Notes under the pieces: model-generated
Seen by the model: the letters and a program-made list of their open reading frames with translations, nothing else
Databases searched by the model: none
What the model was told of the DNA's origin: nothing
Assembly: GCF_003402475.1 (NCBI RefSeq)
Contig: NZ_BFAB01000010.1
Location: forward strand, 62,001 to 126,000
DNA: 64,000 nt
DNA from: Mycobacterium sp. MFM001
GTDB taxonomy: Bacteria; Actinomycetota; Actinomycetes; Mycobacteriales; Mycobacteriaceae
Direction: 5' to 3'
Position numbers and translations under genes: made by a program
Part shown: positions 1 to 7,217 of the stretch, one piece after another
How the letters are laid out: each line of letters starts with the position of its first letter
Numbering within the stretch: position 1 is the stretch's first letter

Positions 1-1161
1 CGGTGCGGCCGCCGCGGCACATTGTTGATGCTGGCGGTGGTGTTCATCGTCGGCGCGCTGTGGTGCGCCGACGCGTCCGACGCCGCTGTGTTGTCGCTGG
101 GACGGCTCGTGCTGGGCTTCGCCGTCGGCGGGGCCACGCAGACCGCACCGATGTATGTCGCCGAGCTCTCTCCGCCTGCCTACCGGGGACGGTTGGTGCT
201 GTGCTTCCAAATCGCCATCGGGGTGGGCCTTCTCATCGCTACCCTCGGCGGGGTCTTCAACTCGATCTCGTGGCGAGGGGCGATCGGAATCGCGTGCGTA
301 CCCGCCGCGATCATGCTGTGGCTGTTGCTGCGCCTCCCGGAAAGTCCGCGCTGGCTGGTCAAGCAAGATCATCGGAACGCTGCACGAGCCGTGTTGGAGC
401 GTGTCCGGCCCGACGGCTACGACGTCGACGTCGAGTTGGACGAAGCGATCGAACTCGCGCGCGTCGAACGCACGGCCAGCACCCGGGGGTGGCGCGGGCT
501 GCGCGACGCCTGGGTGCGCCCGGCCCTGGTCCTGGGTTGCGGCATCGCGGTGTTCACGCAGCTCAGCGGCATCGAGATGATCATCTACTATTCGCCGACC
601 ATCTTGACCAACGACGGCGTGTACCGGTACGTGGCTCTGCAGGTGTCGGTGGCCTTGGGCGCGGCCTACCTGATCGCCCAGCTGGTCGGGTTGGCCATCA
701 TCGACCGGGTGGGTCGACGCCGGCTCACCCTCATCATGGTGCCGGGTGCGGCGATCAGCCTGTTCGTGCTTGGCCTGCTCTTCGTCACCAGCAACAGCGG
801 TCACGAGGTAATCCCGTACATCATGATCTGCCTGATCGCCTTCATGCTGTTCAATGCCGGCGGTCTGCAGCTGATGGGCTGGCTGACCGGCTCGGAGACC
901 TATCCGCTGGCGGTGCGACCCGCGGCCACCGCCGTACAGTCGGCGACGCTGTGGGCGACCAACCTGCTCATCACGCTGACGATGCTGTCGCTCATCAATG
1001 CGATCGGGCCCGGGCTCTCGATGTGGCTCTACGCGGCGTTCAACGTGGCGGCGTGGATCTTCGTGTACTTCCGCATGCCCGACCTGACCGGTAAGAGCCT
1101 GGAGGAGATCGAGAACAAGCTGTTCGAAGGGAAATTCCGACCGTCGGACTTCACGCGCTGA
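1..1161 (+). CDS. MFS sugar porter, 5' end cut off by the window
   Basis: The C-terminal part of a major facilitator sugar porter, likely importing a sugar by proton symport across the inner membrane. The reading frame is open from base 1, so the true start lies outside the window. Visible sugar-porter hallmarks are an AYRGRL stretch, PESPRWL at the end of the sixth helix, a long cytoplasmic loop, DRVGRRRL between later helices, and the C-terminal signature ending in a GKSLEEIE tail. About ten hydrophobic segments remain. It converges with argA across two hairpins. It resembles actinobacterial SugI-type porters, but the substrate cannot be read from sequence. Confidence 0.9.
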   Translation, partial: RCGRRGTLLMLAVVFIVGALWCADASDAAVLSLGRLVLGFAVGGATQTAPMYVAELSPPAYRGRLVLCFQIAIGVGLLIATLGGVFNSISWRGAIGIACVPAAIMLWLLLRLPESPRWLVKQDHRNAARAVLERVRPDGYDVDVELDEAIELARVERTASTRGWRGLRDAWVRPALVLGCGIAVFTQLSGIEMIIYYSPTILTNDGVYRYVALQVSVALGAAYLIAQLVGLAIIDRVGRRRLTLIMVPGAAISLFVLGLLFVTSNSGHEVIPYIMICLIAFMLFNAGGLQLMGWLTGSETYPLAVRPAATAVQSATLWATNLLITLTMLSLINAIGPGLSMWLYAAFNVAAWIFVYFRMPDLTGKSLEEIENKLFEGKFRPSDFTR

Positions 1162-1170
1162 GGTATTCGG

Positions 1171-1226
1171 CGAAAGTGCGGCCAGCCGCACGTTCGGCCC
1201 CGAGTGTGCGGCCAGACGCACGCTCG
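1171..1226. terminator. Two tandem hairpins between convergent genes
   Basis: Bases 1176-1191 form a perfect 7-bp stem (arms GTGCGGC/GCCGCAC, 2-nt loop), extended by a 4-bp CGAA/TTCG stem after one mismatch. Bases 1201-1226 form a second stem of ten pairs including one G-T wobble. Both loops contain GGCCAG or CC-A, so the units look related. They lie between two converging stop codons, which suits a bidirectional terminator. There is no U tract, as is usual in mycobacteria. Confidence 0.6.
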
Positions 1227-1231
1227 ACGCG

Positions 1232-1762
1232 TCAGAGCAACAGCAGCATCCGCGAATTGCCCAGGATGTTCGGCTTGACGTAGCTCAGGTCCAGGAACTC
1301 GGCGACACCGATGTCATAGGAGCGGCACATCTCCTCGTACACCTCCGCGGTCACCGGGGTGCCCTCGATCTCGGTGAAGCCGTGCTTGGCGAAGAACTCC
1401 GTTTCGAAGGTCAACACGAACAGCCGCTTCAGCTCGAGATCGCGGGCGACCTCGAGCAACCGGTCGACGATGGCATGCCCGATGCCGCGGCCGGTCATGG
1501 CCGGGTCGACGGCGACGGTGCGCACCTCGCCGAGATCGGACCACAGCACGTGCAGCGCGCCACAGCCGACGACCTCGCCCTCGTGTTCTGCGACCCAGAA
1601 CTCCTGGACGGACTCATACAGCGTCACCAGGTTCTTTTCCAGCAGGATCTTGCCGGCATACGTGTCCACGAGACGTTTGATCGCCGGGACGTCGGAGGTT
1701 CGCGCGCGCCGCACAAGCACGGCTTGCACAGTAGCGGTTTCGGTTTGGCGGGTCGCCGCCAT
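1232..1762 (-). CDS. argA: L-glutamate N-acetyltransferase (GNAT family), first step of arginine synthesis
   Basis: Transfers an acetyl group from acetyl-CoA to L-glutamate, opening arginine biosynthesis in the cytoplasm. The protein has 176 residues, a stand-alone GNAT domain without the kinase-like half of E. coli ArgA. The acetyl-CoA loop is visible as VDPAMTGRGIGHAIVDRLL, and the C-terminus ends SYVKPNILGNSRMLLLL, nearly as I recall for M. tuberculosis Rv2747 (174 aa). The open frame runs much further upstream. I chose ATG 1762 because conserved residues (VRRARTSDVPAIKRLVDTYA) begin shortly after it. It diverges from pgsA3 by only 30 bp. Confidence 0.93.
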   Translation of the reverse strand: MAATRQTETATVQAVLVRRARTSDVPAIKRLVDTYAGKILLEKNLVTLYESVQEFWVAEHEGEVVGCGALHVLWSDLGEVRTVAVDPAMTGRGIGHAIVDRLLEVARDLELKRLFVLTFETEFFAKHGFTEIEGTPVTAEVYEEMCRSYDIGVAEFLDLSYVKPNILGNSRMLLLL

Positions 1763-1785
1763 TCGGCCCAGCGGTAAGCAACCGA

Positions 1786-1791
1786 TATTCT
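1786..1791 (+). promoter_or_regulatory. -10 element (TATTCT) for pgsA3
   Basis: TATTCT fits the mycobacterial TANNNT -10 motif. It lies 7 nt before an in-frame GTG at 1799, which would make pgsA3 leaderless from that GTG rather than from ATG 1793. Confidence 0.5.
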
Positions 1792-1792
1792 G

Positions 1793-2395
1793 ATGGCCGT
1801 GTCGGGACAGCCTCAAACCGGTCCACTGGTCCGGCGTGTCCGCGTCACCAATCTCGCCAACATGCTGACGCTGCTGCGATTGGTGTTGGTCCCGATTTTC
1901 CTGCTCGCGCTCTTTGCCGGCGACGGGCACCAAACCCCAAGTCGCATCGTGGCTTTCGTGATTTTCGCGGTGGCCGTCGTCACCGACCGCTTCGACGGTG
2001 CGCTGGCGCGCAACTACGGCATGGTGACCGAATTCGGCGCGCTGGCCGATCCGATTGCGGACAAGACGCTGATCGGTGCGGCGCTGATCGGACTGTCGAT
2101 GCTCGGCGACCTTCCGTGGTGGGTCACCGTGCTGATCCTGGTCCGTGAGGTGGGCATCACCACACTGCGATTCGCTGTACTGCGGCGCGGCGTGATTCCC
2201 GCCAGCCGGGGCGGCAAGCTCAAAACCCTGGTGCAGGCGGTCGCGATCGGATTGTTCGTGCTGCCGCTGTCCGGATCCTGGCACGTCACGGCGTCGGTGG
2301 TGATGGCGGCGGCCATCGTGCTGACCGTCGTCACCGGTGTGGACTACGTCGCATCCGCAGTGCGCGACGTTCGGCGCCGATCCACGCCTGCATGA
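1793..2395 (+). CDS. pgsA3: CDP-alcohol phosphatidyltransferase (PgsA3-type)
   Basis: An integral membrane enzyme of the CDP-alcohol phosphatidyltransferase family, related to phosphatidylglycerophosphate synthase. It displaces CMP from CDP-diacylglycerol with an alcohol acceptor. The signature DG-x2-AR-x8-G-x3-D-x3-D is complete (DGALAR ... G ... DPIAD) near residues 69-91. There are about four to six hydrophobic helices in 200 aa, and it matches the Rv2746c position before clgR. ATG 1793 is the longest plausible start but has no ribosome-binding site. GTG 1799, two codons later, fits a leaderless start better. Confidence 0.92.
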   Translation: MAVSGQPQTGPLVRRVRVTNLANMLTLLRLVLVPIFLLALFAGDGHQTPSRIVAFVIFAVAVVTDRFDGALARNYGMVTEFGALADPIADKTLIGAALIGLSMLGDLPWWVTVLILVREVGITTLRFAVLRRGVIPASRGGKLKTLVQAVAIGLFVLPLSGSWHVTASVVMAAAIVLTVVTGVDYVASAVRDVRRRSTPA

Positions 2396-2397
2396 CG

Positions 2398-2425
2398 GGG
2401 AACCAATCCGCGGCCAGTCGGCGTT
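2398..2425 (+). promoter_or_regulatory. ECF (SigE-type) promoter for clgR-pspA-pspM
   Basis: GGGAAC at 2398-2403 and CGTT at 2422-2425, separated by 18 bp, match the SigE/SigH-class pattern GGAAC...CGTT. It overlaps the end of pgsA3. In M. tuberculosis the clgR-psp operon is known to be SigE dependent. The transcript would begin about 2432. Confidence 0.65.
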
Positions 2426-2471
2426 GACCTAGGTGACCACTGTCAAGCCCGACCGGACCGAGGGGAGCACT

Positions 2472-2789
2472 ATGCCGTCACTGCTGCGAGAGGTCATCGG
2501 CGACGTGCTGCGCCGGGCCCGGACTTCGCAAGGCCGCACGCTGCGTGAGGTGTCCGACGCCGCACGCGTCAGCCTCGGCTACCTGTCCGAGGTCGAGCGG
2601 GGCCGCAAAGAGGCGTCCAGCGAGCTGTTGAGCGCGATCTGCGACGCCCTGGACGTTCCGCTCTCGGAGCTGCTGGTCGACGCCGGCGAGCAGCTGGCCC
2701 GCCAGGAGCCCGCCAAGGCCTCCGCCGCCAACATCGATCCCGACACCAAGGTCGTTATCCCCCCGGTGGTCTCGCTGGCTTTGGCATGA
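2472..2789 (+). CDS. clgR: ClgR transcription factor, activator of Clp protease and Psp genes
   Basis: An XRE-type helix-turn-helix regulator of 105 aa. In mycobacteria and corynebacteria ClgR activates clp protease genes and, with SigE, the Psp envelope-stress operon. The HTH covers about residues 10-65 ([21 protein letters not shown]). The C-terminus ends VVSLALA, a small hydrophobic tail like those Clp proteases recognise, so self-limiting degradation is likely (inference). ATG 2472 follows a good GGGGAG ribosome site and gives the usual length. An upstream in-frame GTG at 2433 lies where the ECF transcript should start. It is first in an operon with pspA and pspM. Confidence 0.93.
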   Translation: MPSLLREVIGDVLRRARTSQGRTLREVSDAARVSLGYLSEVERGRKEASSELLSAICDALDVPLSELLVDAGEQLARQEPAKASAANIDPDTKVVIPPVVSLALA

Positions 2790-2824
2790 GAACCGCCTGA
2801 CGCACGCCCAACAAGGGTGTGGCG

Positions 2825-2846
2825 ATCGGCACAGAACCGATAAATT
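2825..2846 (+). promoter_or_regulatory. Possible internal promoter before pspA
   Basis: ATCGG and CCGAT half-sites (2825-2829, 2837-2841) flank a 7-bp centre and run into TAAATT (2841-2846), a TANNNT -10. It could give pspA transcription independent of clgR. Evidence is weak. Confidence 0.3.
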
Positions 2847-2885
2847 GGCGGCAGTAGTCCATCAATCCGAAGGCGGAGCTCACTT

Positions 2886-3698
2886 ATGGCCAATCCGTTC
2901 GTCAAAGGGTGGAAGTACCTCATGGCGTTGTTCAACGCCAAGATCGATGAGCACGCCGACCCCAAGGTGCAGATCCAGCAGGCCATCGAGGAAGCCCAGC
3001 GCACCCATCAGGCGCTGACGCAGCAAGCCGCGCAAGTGATCGGCAACCAGCGCCAGCTCGAGATGCGGCTGAACCGGCAGCTGGCCGACATCGAAAAGCT
3101 TCAGGTGAATGTGCGCCAGGCGCTGACCTTGGCCGACCAGGCCACCGCCGCCGGAGACTCCGCCAAGGCCACCGAATACAACAACGCCGCCGAGGCGTTC
3201 GCGGCCCAACTGGTGACCGCCGAGCAGAGCGTCGAAGACCTCAAGGGATTGCACGACCAGGCGCTGCAAGCCGCGGCGCAAGCCAAGAAGGCCGTCGAGC
3301 AGAACGCGATGGTGCTGCAGCAGAAGATCGCCGAGCGCACCAAGCTGCTCAGCCAGCTCGAGCAGGCCAAGATGCAGGAGCAGGTCAGCGCGTCGCTGCG
3401 ATCGATGAGCGAACTGGCCGCCCCGGGCAACACCCCGAGCCTCGACGAGGTGCGGGACAAGATCGAACGTCGCTACGCCAACGCGTTGGGCGCCGCCGAG
3501 CTTGCGCAGAATTCGGTTCAGGGCCGCATGCTCGAGGTCGAGCAGGCCGGCGTGCAGATGGCCGGGCACTCGAGGCTGGAGCAGATCCGCGCGTCGATGC
3601 GCGGTGAGGCGCTGCCGGCGGGGGGTCAAGGCAATGCGCCCACTCCGGCGACCGCCGCCGACCCCGCTGCGGCCGAGAAGCCGCTCGGTCAGCAGTAG
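2886..3698 (+). CDS. pspA: PspA / 35 kDa antigen, envelope-stress coiled-coil protein
   Basis: A PspA/IM30 family peripheral membrane protein of 270 aa, known in mycobacteria as the 35 kDa antigen (Rv2744c). It assembles on the inner face of a damaged membrane and limits leakage. It also binds ClgR as a feedback partner. The sequence is almost entirely amphipathic helix and coiled coil (about residues 25-225), beginning [19 protein letters not shown], with a short Pro/Ala-rich tail. ATG 2886 follows an AAGGCGGAG site. It sits 96 bp after clgR and 2 nt before pspM. Confidence 0.96.
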   Translation: MANPFVKGWKYLMALFNAKIDEHADPKVQIQQAIEEAQRTHQALTQQAAQVIGNQRQLEMRLNRQLADIEKLQVNVRQALTLADQATAAGDSAKATEYNNAAEAFAAQLVTAEQSVEDLKGLHDQALQAAAQAKKAVEQNAMVLQQKIAERTKLLSQLEQAKMQEQVSASLRSMSELAAPGNTPSLDEVRDKIERRYANALGAAELAQNSVQGRMLEVEQAGVQMAGHSRLEQIRASMRGEALPAGGQGNAPTPATAADPAAAEKPLGQQ

Positions 3699-3700
3699 CC

Positions 3701-4531
3701 ATGGCGGTGAAGTCGCAGCAGAGAGCCATGGCGAGCGGACCGTGGCGTTCGCTGCTGCAGCGCTGGTTCGACGTCGCCACCGACGTGTCCGACTTGGTGG
3801 CGCGAAAGATCAACGCCGCCACCGATCCTCGGGCACGACTGCTGCGCCGACGCCGTCGCGCGTTGCGGTGGGGCCTGATATTCGCCGGCGCATGCGCGTT
3901 CTGGGCGGTGGTGACGGTGTTGCTGGCGGCCTGGGGATGGTTCGCGCTGCTGCTGGTCGGCACCGGCTCGATCGCGGTGGGCGCGGCGATTCCGGCGACG
4001 CTGTTGCTGCTGCGCTACCGGTGGCTGCGATCGGTGCCGGTGCCCGCCCAACGGCCGGCGAGCAGCCGCCGACTGCCGCCACCGGGTTCGGCGGCGCGGC
4101 CGGCGATGTTCGCGCTGGGCGCCTCCGAACGTGGCCTCTTTTCACTGCTGGGTGTCATGGAACGTGGAAACATGTTGCCCGCGGCCGAGATTCGTGACCT
4201 GACCGCCGCGGCCAACCAGACCGCCGCGGCCATGGCCGCCACAGCGGCGGAGGTGGTGTCGATGGAGCGGGCGGTGCAATCCGCTCCACAGTCCCGGTCA
4301 CATTTGGTGCCCACCATCAACGCGTTCACCACGCAGTTGAGCACCGGCGTGCGACAGTACAACGAAATGGTCACCGCCGCAGCACAATTGGTCTCCGCGG
4401 CAAACGGTGACTCGGCGGCGACGACGCCGATGTCACAGCAACGCTATCGCGACGAGCTGGTGGGTGCGACGGATCGGCTGCTGGGTTGGGCGCAGGCCTT
4501 CGACGAGCTCGGCGGGCTGCCGCGAGCCTAG
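3701..4531 (+). CDS. pspM: PspM-like membrane protein of the Psp operon
   Basis: A membrane protein of 276 aa matching the Rv2743c position. A basic N-terminus with a run of arginines (about 47-55) precedes two adjacent hydrophobic helices at about 57-78 and 80-104. A cytoplasmic alpha-helical domain follows. In M. tuberculosis the equivalent protein anchors PspA to the membrane. It starts 2 nt after the pspA stop. No fourth operon gene (pspN, Rv2742c type) follows; the next gene runs the other way and its stop overlaps this one by 4 bp. Confidence 0.85.
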   Translation: MAVKSQQRAMASGPWRSLLQRWFDVATDVSDLVARKINAATDPRARLLRRRRRALRWGLIFAGACAFWAVVTVLLAAWGWFALLLVGTGSIAVGAAIPATLLLLRYRWLRSVPVPAQRPASSRRLPPPGSAARPAMFALGASERGLFSLLGVMERGNMLPAAEIRDLTAAANQTAAAMAATAAEVVSMERAVQSAPQSRSHLVPTINAFTTQLSTGVRQYNEMVTAAAQLVSAANGDSAATTPMSQQRYRDELVGATDRLLGWAQAFDELGGLPRA

Positions 4532-4938
4532 ACGTCGTGGCTGCGGTACTCCGCTGAGTCGGGGCGCGGGCCGTAGCGTTCGGCATAGCGCCGGTGCATG
4601 TCGGCGTCGCGTTCCCGTCGTCGTGCGTCGACTAGATCTGGATCCAGGTTGTGCATCCGCAGCATGTGGCGGCGCCACACCTTGTTCAGTGCATGCGAGA
4701 AATACACGAACGGGATCAGAATCGGCAGCGTCATGCCCAGGTGGACGTCCAGCGTCGTCGGGATCAGCCAGAACGGGGCGAGCACCAGCACCGCCGGAAC
4801 CGCGACCCGGATCATCATCCGGGCTGTCGCGCCCTTGCCGGCCAAGTCGTTGCGCACCCAGTCCCGCATCGAGTCGGGCAGCGGATGCCCATAGCAATAC
4901 CGGATGTACTGGATGACGCCCGGCCGGTTGGCGCTCAT
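4528..4938 (-). CDS. DUF5313 membrane protein
   Basis: A small protein of 136 aa recognisable as the mycobacterial DUF5313 family. The N-terminal part is RPGVIQYIRYCYGHPLPDSMRDWV. Two hydrophobic segments lie at about 43-60 and 66-85. The C-terminus is Arg/Asp rich and charged (HNLDPDLVDARRRERDADMH). Function is unknown. It starts at ATG 4938 after an AAGGA site. It lies between the psp genes and ephG and is transcribed with the same orientation as ephG, 8 bp downstream of it. Confidence 0.8.
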   Translation of the reverse strand: MSANRPGVIQYIRYCYGHPLPDSMRDWVRNDLAGKGATARMMIRVAVPAVLVLAPFWLIPTTLDVHLGMTLPILIPFVYFSHALNKVWRRHMLRMHNLDPDLVDARRRERDADMHRRYAERYGPRPDSAEYRSHDV

Positions 4939-4946
4939 CGGTGTCC

Positions 4947-5369
4947 TTAGAAAGATGTCCGCAGCGACGGGATCACCAACGCGGCCAGGCCGCGCGCCGT
5001 CGCCTTGAACATGTCGAAGAAGTCGAAATAGTCGCGCCAGAGGGTGATTCGGCCGTCGTGCACTTCGAACACGCCGCAGACCCAGAACTGCAGTCGCAGT
5101 GGCCCGAAGATCAGCGCATCGGTGCGCTCGGTCAGCACCGCGGCGCCGTCGGCGGCGATGCGATGAATCTTCACGTCGAACCCGGCGCGGCCCTCCATCC
5201 GCCGGAACAGCTTCATTGCGCGGTGCCTGCCGTAGATCGTCGGAAGCCCGACGTTCTCATACACCAGGTCGTCGGCCAATGCGGCGTTCGCTGTGTCGAA
5301 GTCCTGGTCGGCCAGCGCGTTCAGGAAGACCTCGACCGTGCGGGTGTTCTCAAGGGTTTGCTCGGTCAT
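4947..5369 (-). CDS. ephG: Limonene-1,2-epoxide hydrolase-like enzyme EphG
   Basis: A small SnoaL-fold epoxide hydrolase of 140 aa that opens epoxides by direct water attack. The family's Asp-Arg-Asp triad is visible as R82 and D84 (ERTDAL) and D113 (LWRDYFD), with Y37/N39 (VYENV) positioning water. It matches the Rv2740 position in M. tuberculosis. The open frame extends far upstream over the opposite gene. ATG 5369 is chosen because a TACGCT -10 lies exactly 7 nt before it, giving a leaderless mRNA. The natural substrate is uncertain; sterol or lipid epoxides have been suggested for the family. Confidence 0.9.
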   Translation of the reverse strand: MTEQTLENTRTVEVFLNALADQDFDTANAALADDLVYENVGLPTIYGRHRAMKLFRRMEGRAGFDVKIHRIAADGAAVLTERTDALIFGPLRLQFWVCGVFEVHDGRITLWRDYFDFFDMFKATARGLAALVIPSLRTSF

Positions 5370-5376
5370 GGTTGCC

Positions 5377-5382
5377 AGCGTA
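5377..5382 (-). promoter_or_regulatory. -10 element (TACGCT) for leaderless ephG
   Basis: TACGCT on the minus strand ends 7 nt before the ephG ATG, so transcription should begin on the start codon. Confidence 0.5.
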
Positions 5383-5412
5383 TCCAGTGTGCGCTGTGAC
5401 AGGGTAGGGCCC

Positions 5413-6579
5413 ATGCGCGTCGCCGTCGTCGCCGGTCCCGATCCGGGGCACTCGTTTCCTGCGATCGCGTTGTGCCAGCGCTTCATTGCCGCCGGCGACA
5501 CGCCGGTGCTGCTCACCGGAATCGAATGGCTCGACGCCGCCCGCGCCGCCGGCGTGCACGCCGTCGAGCTGGCCGGGCTCGACCCCACCGCCGCCGACGA
5601 CGACCGCGACGCCGGTGCCAAGATCCACCAGCGCGCCGCGCGAATGGCCGTGCTCAACCTCGGCCCGCTGCGCGACCTGGCTCCGGATCTGGTGGTGTCC
5701 GACGTGATCACCGCCTGCGGCGGGATGGCCGCCGAACTGGTGGGCATCCCGTGGGTCGAGCTCAACCCGCATCCGCTGTATCTGCCGTCGAAGGGCCTGC
5801 CGCCGCTGGGCAGCGGTCTGGCGCCGGGCACCGGCATCCGCGGCCGGCTCCGCGACTCGGTGATGCGGGCACTGACCGCGCGGTCCTGGCGTGCGGGTTT
5901 GAAGCAGCGCGCGGCGGTTCGCGTCGAGATCGGTCTGCCGGCCCGCGACCCGGGACCGTTGCGGCGGCTGATCGCCACGCTGCCCGCGCTGGAGGTGCCC
6001 CGCCCGGACTGGCCGGCCGAGGCCGTCGTCGTGGGACCGCTGCACTTCGAGCCCACCGACCAGGTGCTTCCGATCCCGCCCGGAAATGGGCCCGTCGTGG
6101 TGGTGGCGCCGTCGACGGCGTTGACCGGGAGCCGCGGGATGGCCCAGACCGCGCTGGACTGCCTGGTGCCCGGAGCGGGATTGCCCGCGGGCGCGCGGGT
6201 GGTGGTGTCGCGGTTGAACGGCCCCGACCTGGCGGTGCCCGACTGGGCCGTCGTCGGGCTCGGACGCCAGGACGAGCTGCTGGCACACGCCGACCTGGTG
6301 GTGTGCGGCGGCGGGCACGGCATGGTGGCCAAGACGCTGCTGGCCGGCGTGCCGCTGGTGGTGGTTCCCGGTGGCGGCGACCAGTGGGAGATGGCCAACC
6401 GGGTGGCGCGCCAAGGGAGCGGGAAGCTGATCCGGCCGCTGACCGCCGAGGCGCTGGTCGCCGCGGTCGGTGAGGTATTGGCGACGCCGAGCTACCGCGA
6501 GGCCGCCCGACGGGCCGCGGCCAGCATTGCCCAGGTCGCCGATCCGGTGGATGTGTGTCGCCAAGCGCTCGCTGGGTAG
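5413..6579 (+). CDS. GT1-type glycosyltransferase, Rv2739c-like
   Basis: A 388-aa protein of the MGT/UGT glycosyltransferase fold (GT-B). The N-terminal half begins MRVAVVAGPDPGHSFPAIAL, the acceptor-side Rossmann domain with a GHSFPAIAL motif. The C-terminal donor half carries LLAHADLVVCGGGHGM followed by AGVPLVVVPGGGDQWEMANRV, the usual nucleotide-sugar site. ATG 5413 gives the 388 aa I recall for M. tuberculosis Rv2739c. It diverges from ephG by 43 bp. The acceptor is unknown. Confidence 0.88.
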   Translation: MRVAVVAGPDPGHSFPAIALCQRFIAAGDTPVLLTGIEWLDAARAAGVHAVELAGLDPTAADDDRDAGAKIHQRAARMAVLNLGPLRDLAPDLVVSDVITACGGMAAELVGIPWVELNPHPLYLPSKGLPPLGSGLAPGTGIRGRLRDSVMRALTARSWRAGLKQRAAVRVEIGLPARDPGPLRRLIATLPALEVPRPDWPAEAVVVGPLHFEPTDQVLPIPPGNGPVVVVAPSTALTGSRGMAQTALDCLVPGAGLPAGARVVVSRLNGPDLAVPDWAVVGLGRQDELLAHADLVVCGGGHGMVAKTLLAGVPLVVVPGGGDQWEMANRVARQGSGKLIRPLTAEALVAAVGEVLATPSYREAARRAAASIAQVADPVDVCRQALAG

Positions 6580-6582
6580 TTT
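6577..6582 (+). promoter_or_regulatory. -10 element (TAGTTT) for leaderless DUF3046 gene
   Basis: TAGTTT overlaps the stop codon of the glycosyltransferase gene and lies 7 nt before the GTG start at 6590. Confidence 0.5.
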
Positions 6583-6589
6583 GTAGCCC

Positions 6590-6784
6590 GTGCGGCTGAC
6601 GGAGTTTCACGAGCGCGTGACCTTGCGATTCGGTGCCGCCTATGGCGCCTCGGTGCTGGCCGATCATGTGCTGAGCGGGTTCGACGGGCGCACCGCCGCG
6701 CAGGCGATCGAGGACGGCGTTGACCCGCGCGACGTGTGGCGGGCATTGTGCGTCGACTTCGACGTTCCCCGCGAGCAGTGGTAA
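6590..6784 (+). CDS. DUF3046 small protein
   Basis: A 64-aa cytoplasmic protein of the actinobacterial DUF3046 family, usually found just before recA (Rv2738c in M. tuberculosis). It is a single helical domain beginning MRLTEFHERV and ending DVPREQW. The GTG start is supported by the leaderless spacing to TAGTTT. Function is unknown. In many actinobacteria it directly precedes recA. Here the PE/PPE island separates the two. Confidence 0.85.
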   Translation: MRLTEFHERVTLRFGAAYGASVLADHVLSGFDGRTAAQAIEDGVDPRDVWRALCVDFDVPREQW

Positions 6785-6896
6785 CGCCTGCGGTCACCCG
6801 TTAAAAATCCGTAAGGATTCGGGAGCCATCCGTCAAGAACTCGTTTGAGTTAACCCCGCTGTCACAACAGTCTGCTGACGCGACCTAACCTCTGAA

Positions 6897-6912
6897 TTGG
6901 GTTGGTACCCAA
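6897..6912 (+). promoter_or_regulatory. Hairpin in the leader of the PE operon
   Basis: TTGGGT and ACCCAA arms (6 bp, 4-nt loop) lie just before a strong AGGAGGAG ribosome site at 6921-6928. It may modulate translation of the first PE gene. The rest of the 6785-6932 gap shows only short palindromes (such as AACTC/GAGTT). Confidence 0.3.
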
Positions 6913-6932
6913 CAGCATTGAGGAGGAGCGTT

Positions 6933-7217
6933 ATGCCTTTGGCAACTATTCAGCCAAAAACGCTGGCGGCAGCCGCTGCAAACTTGCAGGGGATCGGCGC
7001 GGCGATGGCGGCAAGGAACGCGGCCGCGGCCGTCCCGACAACCAGGCTGGCCCCGGCCGCCGGCGATGAGGTCTCGGCCCTTACCGCAAGCCAGTTCGCC
7101 ATGCACGGCGCGACATATCAAGAGGTCAGCGCGCAGGCGGCCGCGATCCATCAGATGTTCACGGCGCTCATGTCGGCGGGCGCAGCGATGAGTGAGGAGA
7201 AGCCATGTCTTTCGTGA
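6933..7217 (+). CDS. Short PE-family protein lacking the secretion motif
   Basis: A 94-aa PE domain with nothing after it. PE proteins pair with PPE proteins and are exported by type VII (ESX) systems. Two key features are off. The family's N-terminal Pro-Glu is Pro-Lys (P8-K9). The YxxxD/E export signal, present at Y87/E91 in the next gene, is missing because the end reads SAGAAMSEEKPCLS. ATG 6933 follows a strong AGGAGGAG site. The stop overlaps the next start by 13 bp. It is either a decayed copy of the downstream PE or a helper that does not carry its own export signal. Confidence 0.85.
   Translation: MPLATIQPKTLAAAAANLQGIGAAMAARNAAAAVPTTRLAPAAGDEVSALTASQFAMHGATYQEVSAQAAAIHQMFTALMSAGAAMSEEKPCLS

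Noticed and set aside
4947-6564. Long minus-strand frames across the glycosyltransferase gene
   Set aside because: They are high-GC shadows; the plus-strand protein has clear domains. Only the ephG portion is real.
6884-6912. CCTAACCT as an IdeR iron box before the PE genes
   Set aside because: Only one half-site is present; the second half does not match.
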